DNA of 64,000 nt from DYQY01 sp964643725 (lineage in GTDB: Bacteria > Margulisbacteria > Riflemargulisbacteria > GWF2-35-9 > DYQY01): the NCBI GenBank assembly GCA_964643725.1, contig CAZXTL010000003.1, positions 62,001-126,000 of the forward strand, in the 5' to 3' direction. Under the pieces are notes generated by a model that searched no databases, was not told the origin of the DNA, and saw only the letters and a list, made by a program, of their open reading frames with translations. The translations under genes were made by a program, and so were the position numbers. Positions 27,484 through 35,631 of this stretch are shown piece by piece. Position 1 is the first letter of the stretch. Every line of letters begins with the position of its first letter.

Positions 27484-28335
27484 TTATTTGTATCTAAGAT
27501 ATTTTAAATCCATAAACGAAAGCAATCTTTTAACCACCTGCATATCCGGTTTATAAGGTACTTCAGGTCTTGGAGGAATTTCTAATTTTGGAATAGCAAA
27601 GGGGATGTCTCTTAGCTTTAGATTATATGCTTGATGCATCAAATACTCCAAGTTCACAACATCTTCGACGTTATAGGCAAGTAGCGTTTCTAGTGTGCTT
27701 GGGTTTTTAGAGCGACAATAGTCCTTCCAGAGCGATATAGCAAAATATCCATCCATTCCATCTAACTCCTTACGTGAAATTCCAAAATATTTTTCGCAGC
27801 CTTTTAGTCCGCCTTTTATGCCTAAGCTGTGTAAGACATAGCGTAAATCTATATGAGATTGGTGTAGTTTTATATCAAAAAAGCTTTCTATAAAGGGGAT
27901 ATCAAAACATTTGCCATTGTAGGTAACTAACAGGTCATATTTTTTAATATCTTTAACGAAATCGTTGAGGTTTTGTCCGTTAACGTAGCATTTAATTTCC
28001 TTGCCGGTGTAGATAGCAATAGTTGTAATTTCATCATATTTGCCTCTAAGTCCTGTTGTTTCTATGTCTAGATAAGCGACATTGTGTTTATAGTGAGGGA
28101 AGAGCCTCCACGTTTGTTGATTACTAAGACCCTTACTGAAATATTGATGATCACCTTTCTCAATTGCTGACTGTGACTCAGTTATTGCCTGGTTTAGGAG
28201 TACAATTTTAGTTTTAGGTATCGGTAAGTCGCGCGCTTCAGCTAAATGGTCCCAAGAAAACACGCAATAGTCCCAAAGTGTTGTTTCCAGTTTCTCGCTT
28301 ATTCCTACAATATGGCTAAAGGAATGTTTTAACAT
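27484..28335 (-). CDS. YprB-like ribonuclease H-fold exonuclease
   Basis: 283 residues. Residues 95-250 form a DEDD exonuclease domain: YLDIETTGL (Exo I), LLVTYNGKCFDIPFI (Exo II) and YNVEDVVNLEYL (Exo III region). This matches the YprB/RNase H-like superfamily of predicted 3'-5' exonucleases. It lacks the TPR tail of Bacillus YprB. The substrate, DNA or RNA, is not established. Confidence 0.82.
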   Translation of the reverse strand: MLKHSFSHIVGISEKLETTLWDYCVFSWDHLAEARDLPIPKTKIVLLNQAITESQSAIEKGDHQYFSKGLSNQQTWRLFPHYKHNVAYLDIETTGLRGKYDEITTIAIYTGKEIKCYVNGQNLNDFVKDIKKYDLLVTYNGKCFDIPFIESFFDIKLHQSHIDLRYVLHSLGIKGGLKGCEKYFGISRKELDGMDGYFAISLWKDYCRSKNPSTLETLLAYNVEDVVNLEYLMHQAYNLKLRDIPFAIPKLEIPPRPEVPYKPDMQVVKRLLSFMDLKYLRYK

Positions 28336-28460
28336 TTGCTAATCATACTTCGAGGATAAATCCTTAACAACTAAAATAAGTAAGTTTTAAATCGATGAAA
28401 TATTTTCAATTAAATAATAATCAGACAAATAGTGTTCAGGTATCTATTTCTGCGTAATTA

Positions 28461-28724
28461 TTAACTAACAACAATAGTTTTATATTTTTCTATTTGGTTA
28501 AGGTCGGAGTTAATAAGATCTATTTTCCGCTGACGGGTTAATTTTTTGATTTCAGGTTCTCGTTTATAGGCGTTTTCTGCTTCTTCAACATATAATAATT
28601 GTTTAGGCTTTTTAGCTCTGGTATATTTAGAACCTTTTCCGTGATTAGTTAATCTTTTTTGTAAATCTTTTGCTATTCCCACATAATAGCTACTATCTTC
28701 ACATTCAAGTATATAAACAAACAT
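28461..28724 (-). CDS. GIY-YIG nuclease domain protein (UPF0213-like)
   Basis: 87 residues, the normal size for stand-alone GIY-YIG proteins of the UPF0213/YhbQ type. The motif reads YILECEDSSYYVGIAKDLQKR, with the GIY replaced by YYV, and is followed by the conserved Arg and HGKGSKYTRAKKPKQLLYVE. A structure-specific DNA nuclease role is known for a few members; here it is inferred. Confidence 0.88.
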   Translation of the reverse strand: MFVYILECEDSSYYVGIAKDLQKRLTNHGKGSKYTRAKKPKQLLYVEEAENAYKREPEIKKLTRQRKIDLINSDLNQIEKYKTIVVS

Positions 28725-28857
28725 AGTTTTCCCCTTTAAAAAATTATTATATCATTTCTAGTAAACATTTTTATGCTGAGGTGTTTGTTGTTGTATAGAA
28801 GCAAATCCGTATATAATTACGTTATGCAAAAATATTTCACTAAAGATTGAGAAGAAA

Positions 28858-29331
28858 ATGAAAATTAAAAAAGCTGAATTAATAGATCTTCCATTAATAT
28901 TGGAATTACAAAAACTGTGTTTTCTAGAAAATGCGCAACGTTACAATAACTATCAAATACCACAATTAGTTCAAACGATTGATGAGTTACAAGCTGACTA
29001 TAAAAAATGGTTAATTTTTAAGTATGAAGATAACGGTAAAATAATTGGTAGCATAAGAGCATATGAAGAAAATAATATATGTTATATCGGAAGATTAATG
29101 GTGCATCCTGATAGTCAAAACAGAGGAATTGGTGGGAAAATAATGAGTGATATAGAGGGTTGGTTTCCAGAAGTAAATAGGTTTGAATTATTTACAGGAG
29201 ATAAGGACCATAAAAATATCAATTTTTATAGCAAGATAGGGTATAAGCAGTTTAAGGAAGAATCACTTGAAGATAATGTAAAATTTATCTATTTCGAAAA
29301 AGGTATAGGTAAACTAGATAAAGTTTCATAA
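28858..29331 (+). CDS. GNAT family N-acetyltransferase
   Basis: 157 residues covering one GNAT domain. The acetyl-CoA binding motif A is visible as RLMVHPDSQNRGIGGKIM near residue 80, preceded by beta strand IGSIRAYEENNICYIG. The C-terminus (NFYSKIGYKQFKEE) is typical. The substrate is unknown. GAGAAGA precedes the ATG. Confidence 0.88.
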   Translation: MKIKKAELIDLPLILELQKLCFLENAQRYNNYQIPQLVQTIDELQADYKKWLIFKYEDNGKIIGSIRAYEENNICYIGRLMVHPDSQNRGIGGKIMSDIEGWFPEVNRFELFTGDKDHKNINFYSKIGYKQFKEESLEDNVKFIYFEKGIGKLDKVS

Positions 29332-29398
29332 TTTAACTGTGATGCTTTCCCTACATCTGTTATACTTCTTTTAAATTAATTTTTAGGAGGAAATGATT

Positions 29399-29725
29399 AT
29401 GGCAGAAGTAGGATTAAGTAAACCAGTAAAGTTAAAGGAAAATTTAGCAGCTATTTGTGGAGCTAAAGAACTTTCAAGAACAGCTATTACACAAAAACTA
29501 TGGGATTATATTAAAAAGAATAATCTTCAAGCTAAAACTGAAAATGGCAAAGCAGAAGGAAATGGTAAATTTATCGTTGCAGACGCAACTTTAATAAAAC
29601 TTTTCAACAGCACAAAGATTAAAAGTAAATCTACAGGTAAAGTAACTGACTTTACAGCATTAAAGGTTGGTCAAACAATCAATATGCTTCAACTTGCATC
29701 AGTTGTAAGTGCGAACATAGAATAA
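29399..29725 (+). CDS. SWIB/MDM2 domain protein
   Basis: 108 residues: a short N-terminal stretch (AEVGLSKPVKLKENLAAICG) and a SWIB-type domain with SRTAITQKLWDYIKKNNLQ. SWIB domains in bacteria occur in chlamydiae and a scatter of other groups and are thought to bind chromosomal DNA or topoisomerase. An in-frame ATG two codons upstream is only 2 nt from AGGAGG, so the ATG at 29399 (8 nt spacing) is the start. A strong terminator follows the gene, suggesting high expression. Confidence 0.85.
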   Translation: MAEVGLSKPVKLKENLAAICGAKELSRTAITQKLWDYIKKNNLQAKTENGKAEGNGKFIVADATLIKLFNSTKIKSKSTGKVTDFTALKVGQTINMLQLASVVSANIE

Positions 29726-29732
29726 ATCTTAT

Positions 29733-29764
29733 AAAGGATTGTCGTTTTTTAACGGCAATCCTTT
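29733..29764 (+). terminator. Strong hairpin terminator after SWIB gene
   Basis: A 14-bp nearly perfect stem (AAAGGATTG... pairing ...CAATCCTTT, with one G-T pair) closed by a TTTT loop, 7 bp after the SWIB stop codon, followed by an AT-rich run. Confidence 0.8.
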
Positions 29765-29886
29765 AATTTAATTTCCCTCATAATACTTTTTAAAATATTT
29801 TTCCTAAATTGACATAATAAATTCATGCATTAAATCTCTAATTATTCCGATAACTTAATAAGAAGACAAAATTTAGGGGGAACATC

Positions 29887-30021
29887 ATGGGGAACATCAA
29901 AAAATTAAGCAAGTTAGAATTAGAACTTTTAATGTTTAGGATTAATATTTGGGAAGCACCACTTAGTGAATATCAACTTAAAATAATAAAAGAAGTAAGC
30001 CTTATAAGTCAGTTTGGATAA
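29887..30021 (+). CDS. Small hypothetical protein
   Basis: 44 residues starting ATG with AGGGGG and a 6-nt spacer upstream. The sequence is helical and amphipathic (KKLSKLELELLMFRINIW), with no membrane segment long enough to cross. No family recognised. The good ribosome site and a clean AT-rich promoter-like region upstream support it as a real gene. Confidence 0.5.
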   Translation: MGNIKKLSKLELELLMFRINIWEAPLSEYQLKIIKEVSLISQFG

Positions 30022-30082
30022 TATACTTCTAATTATTTAAAGTGTTTTAACGAAAGATGCTTTAATATGTTAAACCAAATGT

Positions 30083-30397
30083 CTATTTAATATAAGAACA
30101 ACAGTAATCGGTAATTTTATTTATTTTTAGTTTAAATTTAGAGTTAGCAGGCACCTCAAAAACCCCACCATCAGTGATTGTTTCCCAACCTTTTTTTTCA
30201 TTAATTAGTACATTTAAATCGCCACTAATTATTTCCATTATTTCTTTATCAGCAGTACCAAATTCATAGTCGCCTTCTAACATAATGCCTAATGTTTTAA
30301 ATGAGCCGTCAGGGAATACTACTTTGCGACTGGTTACTTTGCCATCGAAGTAAATGTTTGCTTTTTTTATAATTGTTACATTGTTAAATTCTGTCAT
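30083..30397 (-). CDS. ppnP: Pyrimidine/purine nucleoside phosphorylase PpnP-like
   Basis: About 104 residues, a small cupin matching PpnP/YaiE (former DUF1255): YFDGKVTSRKVVFPDG, GIMLEGDYEFGTADKEIMEIISGDLNVLI, and FEVPANSKFKL, ending in CSYIK. PpnP cleaves nucleosides with phosphate. The frame has an ATG three codons upstream, but AAAGG is 9 nt before the ATG at 30397, which is therefore chosen. It lies next to the divergent thyA, consistent with nucleotide metabolism. Confidence 0.88.
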   Translation of the reverse strand: MTEFNNVTIIKKANIYFDGKVTSRKVVFPDGSFKTLGIMLEGDYEFGTADKEIMEIISGDLNVLINEKKGWETITDGGVFEVPANSKFKLKINKITDYCCSYIK

Positions 30398-30517
30398 GAC
30401 ATACATCCTTTATAGTTGATTTAATGTGCATATTTTAGCATAAAATTTATACTGTAATTATATTAGTTATTATTTGCACTTGAACTAAATGAAAAATAGT
30501 CTGAAAATTAAGAATAT

Positions 30518-31384
30518 ATGAAAGCCTACCTAGATATAGTTTCGAAAGTTCTTGAAGAAGGACAAACCAAAAGAAATAGGACAGGGAAAGACGCACTTGC
30601 TTCTGCTGGTGCTATGTTTGAACATAATATGAGTGATGGTTTTCCTTTGCTTACTACAAAGTCTGTTCCTTTTCGCTTAGTTGCTTCAGAGTTAGAGTTT
30701 TTTATTAAAGGTATTACAGATAAACAATGGTTAATCGAGCGTAATAATCATATCTGGGATGAATGGTGTAGTCCATTAAAGGTTGAATATGGTCATGACG
30801 AAGAAACTTTAGCGAAAATGAAGGAAGAAAGAGAACTTGGTCCAATCTATGGATGGCAATGGCGTAACTTTGGAGCTCAATATCAGAGCTTTAATAAGCC
30901 ACCAATCGGAGAAGGCATAGATCAGCTTAAAAACTTAATAGAGAAGCTAAAAAGTAATCCCGATGACAGAAGAATGATCGTGTCAGCATGGAATCCTGTT
31001 GATTTTTCGGAAATGGCATTGCCTCCCTGTCATTATTCGTTTCAAGTTACTGTAATAAATAACAAACTTAACCTTATGTGGAATCAACGCTCTATTGATA
31101 TTGCTTTAGGGTTACCCTTTAATATTGCTAGTTATGCGCTTTTACTACATTTGTTAGCAAAAGAAGCTGGGCTAGAGGAGGGGAAGCTGGTTGGGTTTTT
31201 GGCTGATACCCATATTTATAGTAGTCATATAGATGGGCTTAAAGAACAGCTTAGTCGGGATATAAAACCTTTGCCAAAACTTGTTACAAATAAATTTACA
31301 ACTATTTATGATTGGGAGTACACAGATTCTATTGTTGAGAATTATGAGCATCACCCACGTATTGCTTTTGAAATAGCTGTATAA
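30518..31384 (+). CDS. thyA: Thymidylate synthase ThyA
   Basis: 288 residues with the ThyA fold. The N-terminal motif KRNRTGKDAL, the GPIYGWQWRNFG segment, the catalytic Cys in LPPCHYSFQ and the folate/dUMP motif LWNQRSIDIALGLPFNIASYA are all present. It converts dUMP to dTMP using methylene-tetrahydrofolate. Slightly longer than the 264-residue short form through an insertion around residues 90-110. The DHFR gene follows after 12 bp, the usual pairing because ThyA oxidises folate. Confidence 0.97.
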   Translation: MKAYLDIVSKVLEEGQTKRNRTGKDALASAGAMFEHNMSDGFPLLTTKSVPFRLVASELEFFIKGITDKQWLIERNNHIWDEWCSPLKVEYGHDEETLAKMKEERELGPIYGWQWRNFGAQYQSFNKPPIGEGIDQLKNLIEKLKSNPDDRRMIVSAWNPVDFSEMALPPCHYSFQVTVINNKLNLMWNQRSIDIALGLPFNIASYALLLHLLAKEAGLEEGKLVGFLADTHIYSSHIDGLKEQLSRDIKPLPKLVTNKFTTIYDWEYTDSIVENYEHHPRIAFEIAV

Positions 31385-31396
31385 GAAGGAGATATT

Positions 31397-31915
31397 ATGA
31401 CTGAAATCATCGTAATTGTTGCTGTAGCCCAAAACGGAATTATCGGTAAAGGTAACGATATCCCTTGGAGAATTCGTGAAGACTTTCTTCATTTCAAAAA
31501 GCATACAACTGGTCACCCATGTATTATGAGTGATGTTTGCTATGAATCCTTACCAGAGAAGTCTAGGCCACTACCAAATAGAGAAAATATAGTATTAACT
31601 TTTAATAAAGAGTATAAGCCACAAGGAACCACAGTCTTTAATGATTTCTACGCGGCTATAGATTATTGTAAGGCAAATAACGAGGAAAAGGTTTTTATAA
31701 CAGGTGGTTCTAGTATCTATAGATTAGGGCTAGAAGTAGCAGATACGTTCTTATTAACTAGACTTCATAAAGACATCGACGGTGAAGTCGCTTTTCCAAC
31801 TGTTGATTGGAGTCAGTGGCAAGAAGTCTCATCTGAAAGACAAACTGGTTTAGAATCAATTAGTAATACCGAGATTGAATTTTCCTTTATAGAGTATAAA
31901 CGAGTTAAATCGTAA
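31397..31915 (+). CDS. folA: Dihydrofolate reductase with altered NADPH motif
   Basis: 172 residues, DHFR fold. The N-terminal VAVAQNGIIGKGNDIPW, the acidic substrate residue in REDF, FITGGSSIY and LLTRLHKDIDGEVAFP are recognisable. The normally conserved M-G-R-K-T before YESLP is replaced by M44-S-D-V-C48, removing the Arg that usually contacts the NADPH 2'-phosphate. AGAAGGAG lies just upstream and thyA is 12 bp before. It may use the cofactor differently or be compensated elsewhere. Confidence 0.88.
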   Translation: MTEIIVIVAVAQNGIIGKGNDIPWRIREDFLHFKKHTTGHPCIMSDVCYESLPEKSRPLPNRENIVLTFNKEYKPQGTTVFNDFYAAIDYCKANNEEKVFITGGSSIYRLGLEVADTFLLTRLHKDIDGEVAFPTVDWSQWQEVSSERQTGLESISNTEIEFSFIEYKRVKS

Positions 31916-31919
31916 AAGA

Positions 31920-32032
31920 TTCTTGAGTCGACTCAAGAATTCAAAATAGGTTTTTCTCCAGTTCTAAATACTTGCTAACGCAAGTATTTATTCAGTTGCC
32001 GCTGAATAGAGCCTATTCTATTGAACGTTTCT
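31920..32032 (+). repeat. Multi-hairpin repeat, copy 1
   Basis: Begins 5 bp after the DHFR stop. It contains a perfect 20-bp palindrome (31920-31939), a hairpin AATACTTGC-TAAC-GCAAGTATT (31967-31988) and an adjoining hairpin TATTCAG...CTGAATA (31989-32008), then a weaker fourth. The second to fourth hairpins recur with matching order and spacing at 33482-33542. The function is unknown; it could also end the thyA-folA transcript. Confidence 0.75.
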
Positions 32033-32064
32033 GGATTTTTATAGAAAATTGGTTAAAAACAGCT

Positions 32065-32119
32065 ACTGTGCAATCATTTCTTAAAATATGTTGCACAATG
32101 TTGCACAGTAAATTATAAT
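32065..32119 (+). promoter_or_regulatory. Fic gene promoter with operator-like repeats
   Basis: TTGCAC (32091-32096), a 17-bp spacer and TATAAT (32114-32119) make a near-consensus promoter. TTGCACA repeats at 32091 and 32101, one helical turn apart, and ACTGTGCAA (32065-32073) is the exact inverse of TTGCACAGT (32101-32109). The -10 ends 6 nt before the ATG, predicting a leaderless mRNA and repression at the -35. Confidence 0.65.
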
Positions 32120-32125
32120 TTTTTT

Positions 32126-33250
32126 ATGTTATCTTATAAAATTAACAATGATGATACTAGAAAATTTATTAATATTTCAAAAGAATCCCAATTATATTGG
32201 GATAAGATAAGATTGTTCTCATCAGAGCAAACACAATTTATGCGTAAAAGCTCGATGATTAGTAATATTGGATCCTCAACGCGTATTGAAAATGCAATAT
32301 TAACAGACGTTGAGATTGATTGGATAGATACTGAAATATCATCTGGAAGTAATAACTCATATAAAGCTAAAGAAAAAGACATAAAAGATAAATTAACTAA
32401 AGATAAAGAAAGAAGTATTGAAGAAGTTGCAGGTTATAGAGAAGGCTTGCAAATAATTAATAATTCTCCAAAAGATTTTTTCCCCTTAAAAGAGTCAGAC
32501 ATAAAAGGACTACATAGAGAAATTATGAAATATTATTCTGATGCAAAACATCATGCTGGTCATTATAAAACTCAAATTAACAGCGTGGTTGAAACCAATA
32601 ATGTTACTGGAGAAAAACGTACTATATTGAAAACTGCTGATCCTGGCATAGAAACAGAAACTAGTATGGGCGACCTAGTAAGCTGGTTTAATGAGTCATT
32701 GCCAGAAGACCCATGGTGCATCCCAACGGCAGTTGAGTTTATTTTTAGGTTTTTAGCTATTCATCCATTCCAGGATGGCAATGGCAGATTATCTAGATTA
32801 CTTTTTCAATTAATTTTAATGAATTCTGAAGAAAGACATTTGGCTGAGATTATTCCATATATAGCTTTAGATAGGTCTTTAGAGAAGACTAGACCTGAAT
32901 ATTATTTAGTTCTTCAGAAATGTTCAGGAGGTATTTTTGATGCTAATCCTACGGTTTACGATTATATGTTTCTTTTGAATTATATGATTAAAAGAATAGA
33001 GGAGAGTTTACCCAATATTAATTTTTATGTCAGTAAATATGAGAAGTTTAAATCACTTACAGAAACTGATCATAAGATATTACAAGCATTTAGAGGAAAA
33101 CCAGAAAAGTATATGCAAACTAAAGATTTAGTTAAATACCTTGAAATTCCAAGAAGAACTATAATCTATTCCATTAATAAATTATTATCTGCTGAGTTTA
33201 TTCAAAGTACTGGTATAAGTGCTGGTAAAAAATATAAAATAGCTTTTTAG
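32126..33250 (+). CDS. Fic family protein (class II)
   Basis: 374 residues. The Fic motif HPFQDGNGR lies at 213-221, giving the catalytic His and phosphate-binding Gly/Arg used to transfer AMP to target proteins. An N-terminal inhibitory motif S-T-R-I-E-N (residues 51-56, S/T-x-x-x-E-G/N) marks it as class II. The C-terminus is a winged helix (KDLVKYLEIPRRTIIYSINKLL), as in Fic/DUF4172-type proteins that may self-regulate. It sits between two hairpin repeats and next to an element-end scar, so it was probably acquired horizontally. Confidence 0.92.
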   Translation: MLSYKINNDDTRKFINISKESQLYWDKIRLFSSEQTQFMRKSSMISNIGSSTRIENAILTDVEIDWIDTEISSGSNNSYKAKEKDIKDKLTKDKERSIEEVAGYREGLQIINNSPKDFFPLKESDIKGLHREIMKYYSDAKHHAGHYKTQINSVVETNNVTGEKRTILKTADPGIETETSMGDLVSWFNESLPEDPWCIPTAVEFIFRFLAIHPFQDGNGRLSRLLFQLILMNSEERHLAEIIPYIALDRSLEKTRPEYYLVLQKCSGGIFDANPTVYDYMFLLNYMIKRIEESLPNINFYVSKYEKFKSLTETDHKILQAFRGKPEKYMQTKDLVKYLEIPRRTIIYSINKLLSAEFIQSTGISAGKKYKIAF

Positions 33251-33305
33251 AATTAGAATTTGTCTGTGTGCTGAGTGACAGAGGAAAATCCAATTTTTAA
33301 GTATG

Positions 33306-33380
33306 GTTACCAATGTGTGACTAAATCAATATTCTTAAAAGTAGGGAATCGCCAGAACCCTTATAGATAATGGCGGGGAC
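33306..33380 (+). repeat. Scar of an older element right end
   Basis: 75 bp aligning without gaps to the element's present right end at 46162-46236: the first 20 bases are similar (GTTACCAATGTGT), and the last 37 (33344-33380) are identical, ending in the 10 bases that form the 3' end of tRNA-Asp. After 33380 the tRNA sequence stops. Read as a relic of an earlier integration at the same site. Confidence 0.75.
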
Positions 33381-33388
33381 TCCGGGCA

Positions 33389-33542
33389 CTCAAAGTCTAT
33401 GACTTTGAGGATTGCCACTAAATTCTCCCTCTATTTCACTCGGGATCATTAAGTGGAGCAATAACGAACCGCACGGTTCGAAATCCTTGCTAACGCAAGT
33501 ATTTATTCAGCTGACGCTGAATGGCGCCCGTTCTGTTGAACG
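33389..33542 (+). repeat. Multi-hairpin repeat, copy 2
   Basis: Five separate short hairpins in 154 bp: CTCAAAGTC-TAT-GACTTTGAG (33389), CGAACC-GCAC-GGTTCG (33465), AATCCTTGC-TAAC-GCAAGTATT with one mismatch (33482), ATTCAGC-TGAC-GCTGAAT (33505) and CGTTC-TGTT-GAACG (33529). The last three match copy 1 at 31967-32032. No reading frame or known RNA was recognised in the 33251-33617 gap. Confidence 0.75.
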
Positions 33543-33617
33543 TTTTCTGATTAGTGATTATTGATTTATTTGGATTTTGGTTTTTGACATTTGGGGTTGC
33601 CATTTTTTCTTTAAAAA

Positions 33618-33664
33618 AATGGCGGGGACGAACGGGCTCGAACCGTCGACCTCCTGCGTGACAG
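33618..33664 (+). repeat. attL: left attachment repeat
   Basis: 47 bp identical to 46225-46271. It equals the 3' half of the tRNA-Asp gene on the minus strand (CCA end through part of the anticodon arm) without the 5' half, so it is the displaced 3' fragment left by site-specific integration. Divergence begins at 33665. Confidence 0.92.
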
Positions 33665-33760
33665 ATGGTTAAAGGCTTTCAGCTGAAATCAGAAGAGTAA
33701 TATTCATAAGGAATGTAGCAAAATGAGATTAGTTCAAATTAGTTGAAATTTAATCAACTT

Positions 33761-33780
33761 GTTACCAATGTGTTACCAAA
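33761..33780 (+). repeat. Terminal 20-bp repeat, left end
   Basis: GTTACCAATGTGTTACCAAA, itself a tandem of GTTACCA units, identical to 46162-46181 and similar to 33306-33326. Likely an integrase arm-binding site. The rest of the 33665-33942 gap shows nothing else I can name. Confidence 0.6.
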
Positions 33781-33942
33781 TTTATTAAAGAGTATATTGA
33801 GGACGGTAGGGGGTTTATTCACTTTGCTAAACGAAAGCCTAATATCTGTGTAGCAAATTTTTATAATTTTTTAATATATTCATGTAAGATTCCAGCATAT
33901 CTCGCATATATCTTTTTTTTATTACTATGATATATTTGAAGA

Positions 33943-34407
33943 ATGACAAAAACAGAAGACCAAATGATGGATGAATTTTATGGTGATTGTGAGATAGCAA
34001 ATAAAATTAAGCTCAATAGTAAAAATATTAATCTAACACATAAGATTGCATCCGAGACATACGCAAAAGGTTGGAATAACTTAGACTTAAAAGATTTCTA
34101 TACACTTATGCATGACAACTGTAGATATGAATCTCAATATGTTCTTACAGCATTAGGTTCAAAAAAAGAAATACTAGAATATTTTGAAGGGAAAACGACT
34201 TCACTTAAAAAAGATATAACTAATGAGTATGTGATAGTAGCAAAAATAGCTAAAATACATTCACCAACAGGATATGACACTGGAGTTGCTATATATCAAG
34301 GAAATACGACTGAACCTAGACTTCTTGTTGTTTTCTCAATAAAAGATAATAAGATTAACCGTATTGATTCATGCATACCAACTCTGTTTGAATTTAGCAC
34401 TTATTAG
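33943..34407 (+). CDS. NTF2/SnoaL-like domain protein
   Basis: 154 residues. From about residue 35 it reads like an NTF2-like cone fold (ETYAKGWNNLDLKDFYTLMHDNCRYESQYV, GSKKEILEYFEGK, and a terminal LLVVFSIKDNKINRIDSC). Such domains bind or isomerise small molecules, or serve as immunity or assembly modules. First gene inside the element's left end. TATGAT lies 11 nt upstream of the ATG. The specific role is unknown. Confidence 0.55.
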   Translation: MTKTEDQMMDEFYGDCEIANKIKLNSKNINLTHKIASETYAKGWNNLDLKDFYTLMHDNCRYESQYVLTALGSKKEILEYFEGKTTSLKKDITNEYVIVAKIAKIHSPTGYDTGVAIYQGNTTEPRLLVVFSIKDNKINRIDSCIPTLFEFSTY

Positions 34408-34522
34408 TTAAATTTATTAGGTTCCCGTATAAGGTTTCAAGTTAATATATGTTGAATAAAAAATCAATTAATTCACATTATAATAATTAGATTCTTTCAT
34501 TCATTTTCTCTATTATTTTTCT

Positions 34523-35293
34523 TTAACTTCTATAAACTTTGGTGAAGTATAAATAATTTAGTATCTTTTCCGCATGTAATGTTTGTTTTAATTCTTCGAA
34601 CAGAATCGATGGTTTTCCCTTATGCAAATCTTCATGGCAATTTGCACATACTATTGAAAGTTCTGATAGTTTTGTATCAGTTTCTATTAACATGTTAGAA
34701 ACAGGAGTTTTGTGATGACATTCAGCTAATGATTTTCCACGAGCTCCATAAAAGAAATTAAAATCAAGTCCACAAACTTCACAGCGAAGAACCCTGTCCT
34801 CAGATAATACTTGTCGCTTCTTTCTTTTTGATAATAATGGATTTCGTTCTATCATTTTATGTATTCTTTTTAAAACTTTATTTTCGGAAGTCTCTTCGTA
34901 TTCGTCCGTTATTGTTATTTCAGTTAACTTAATTCTTACAGCATCTGACTTATAAGATAACGTTTTTATTAAATTAGCTAGTTCTGCTAATTTTTCTTTT
35001 TGATTTGCAAATTCTTCCCATATTTCTTTATCTAATTTAGAAACAGAGAAAAGTCTTTTTCCTAAATAACTTGGGTCAAAATGTAAAAATTTATATAATT
35101 TCATATGAACGCCTTTGGGATTTCTAATCCTTTCTTTTTGCTCATAGTTTAGATGGACTGGCAATGCATTTAAAATATTACTTAATTCAATAATCTCTGG
35201 CGATTTATCACTACTATTTGTTGGACTTACTCTAAAATATAAATCTAATACTAATATAATTTCATCCCTAGTCCAGGGTGTATTACTACTCAT
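34523..35293 (-). CDS. HNH endonuclease
   Basis: 256 residues. The C-terminal HNH/beta-beta-alpha metal domain is clear: CEVCG, AECHHKTPVS with the catalytic His, and IVCANCHEDLH; two CxxC pairs bind structural zinc. The N-terminal part (TPWTRDEIILVLDLYFR, then RNPKGVHMKLYKFLHFDP) occurs ahead of HNH domains in stand-alone restriction-like endonucleases. A defence cargo role for the island is inference; no methyltransferase gene is nearby, so it may be modification-dependent. Confidence 0.82.
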   Translation of the reverse strand: MSSNTPWTRDEIILVLDLYFRVSPTNSSDKSPEIIELSNILNALPVHLNYEQKERIRNPKGVHMKLYKFLHFDPSYLGKRLFSVSKLDKEIWEEFANQKEKLAELANLIKTLSYKSDAVRIKLTEITITDEYEETSENKVLKRIHKMIERNPLLSKRKKRQVLSEDRVLRCEVCGLDFNFFYGARGKSLAECHHKTPVSNMLIETDTKLSELSIVCANCHEDLHKGKPSILFEELKQTLHAEKILNYLYFTKVYRS

Positions 35294-35631
35294 AATATCA
35301 AGTGTATTGATGCTTTAATTTAAAAGCAAGGTTGTCACCTATTTCAACTAGCTTTAATGTACTTCTAGTTACTGTAGATATTTGAAGCCTTCTCTATGAA
35401 ACAACAAGAGATAATAATGACTAAGCCTATAATTAAGCAGAAAAAGCCATAAAGAAGCAATACCTATTTAATAAAGAAACTTATAGACGCATATCCTGAA
35501 GAGTTATCCAATGGAGTAATTGGTTTAAATAATTATTATAAAGTTAATGGGTGGTAGGGTTTCTGGAAGCCGACAACACAACATTAATATCTGGGTAGAA
35601 ATTTTTTATCAAAAATTAAAGTTTCATTTTT
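35294..35631. other. 338-bp intergenic stretch without a supported gene
   Basis: Only short frames are present. One of about 33 codons ending at the TAG after GTTAATGGGTGG (near 35560) lacks a start codon and may be a gene remnant. No terminator or repeat was seen. Confidence 0.4.

Noticed and set aside
33370..33420. A second tRNA gene after TGGCGGGGAC at the scar
   Set aside because: Only the 10 bases of the CCA/acceptor end match tRNA-Asp; no T-arm or anticodon arm follows. It is an attachment-site relic.
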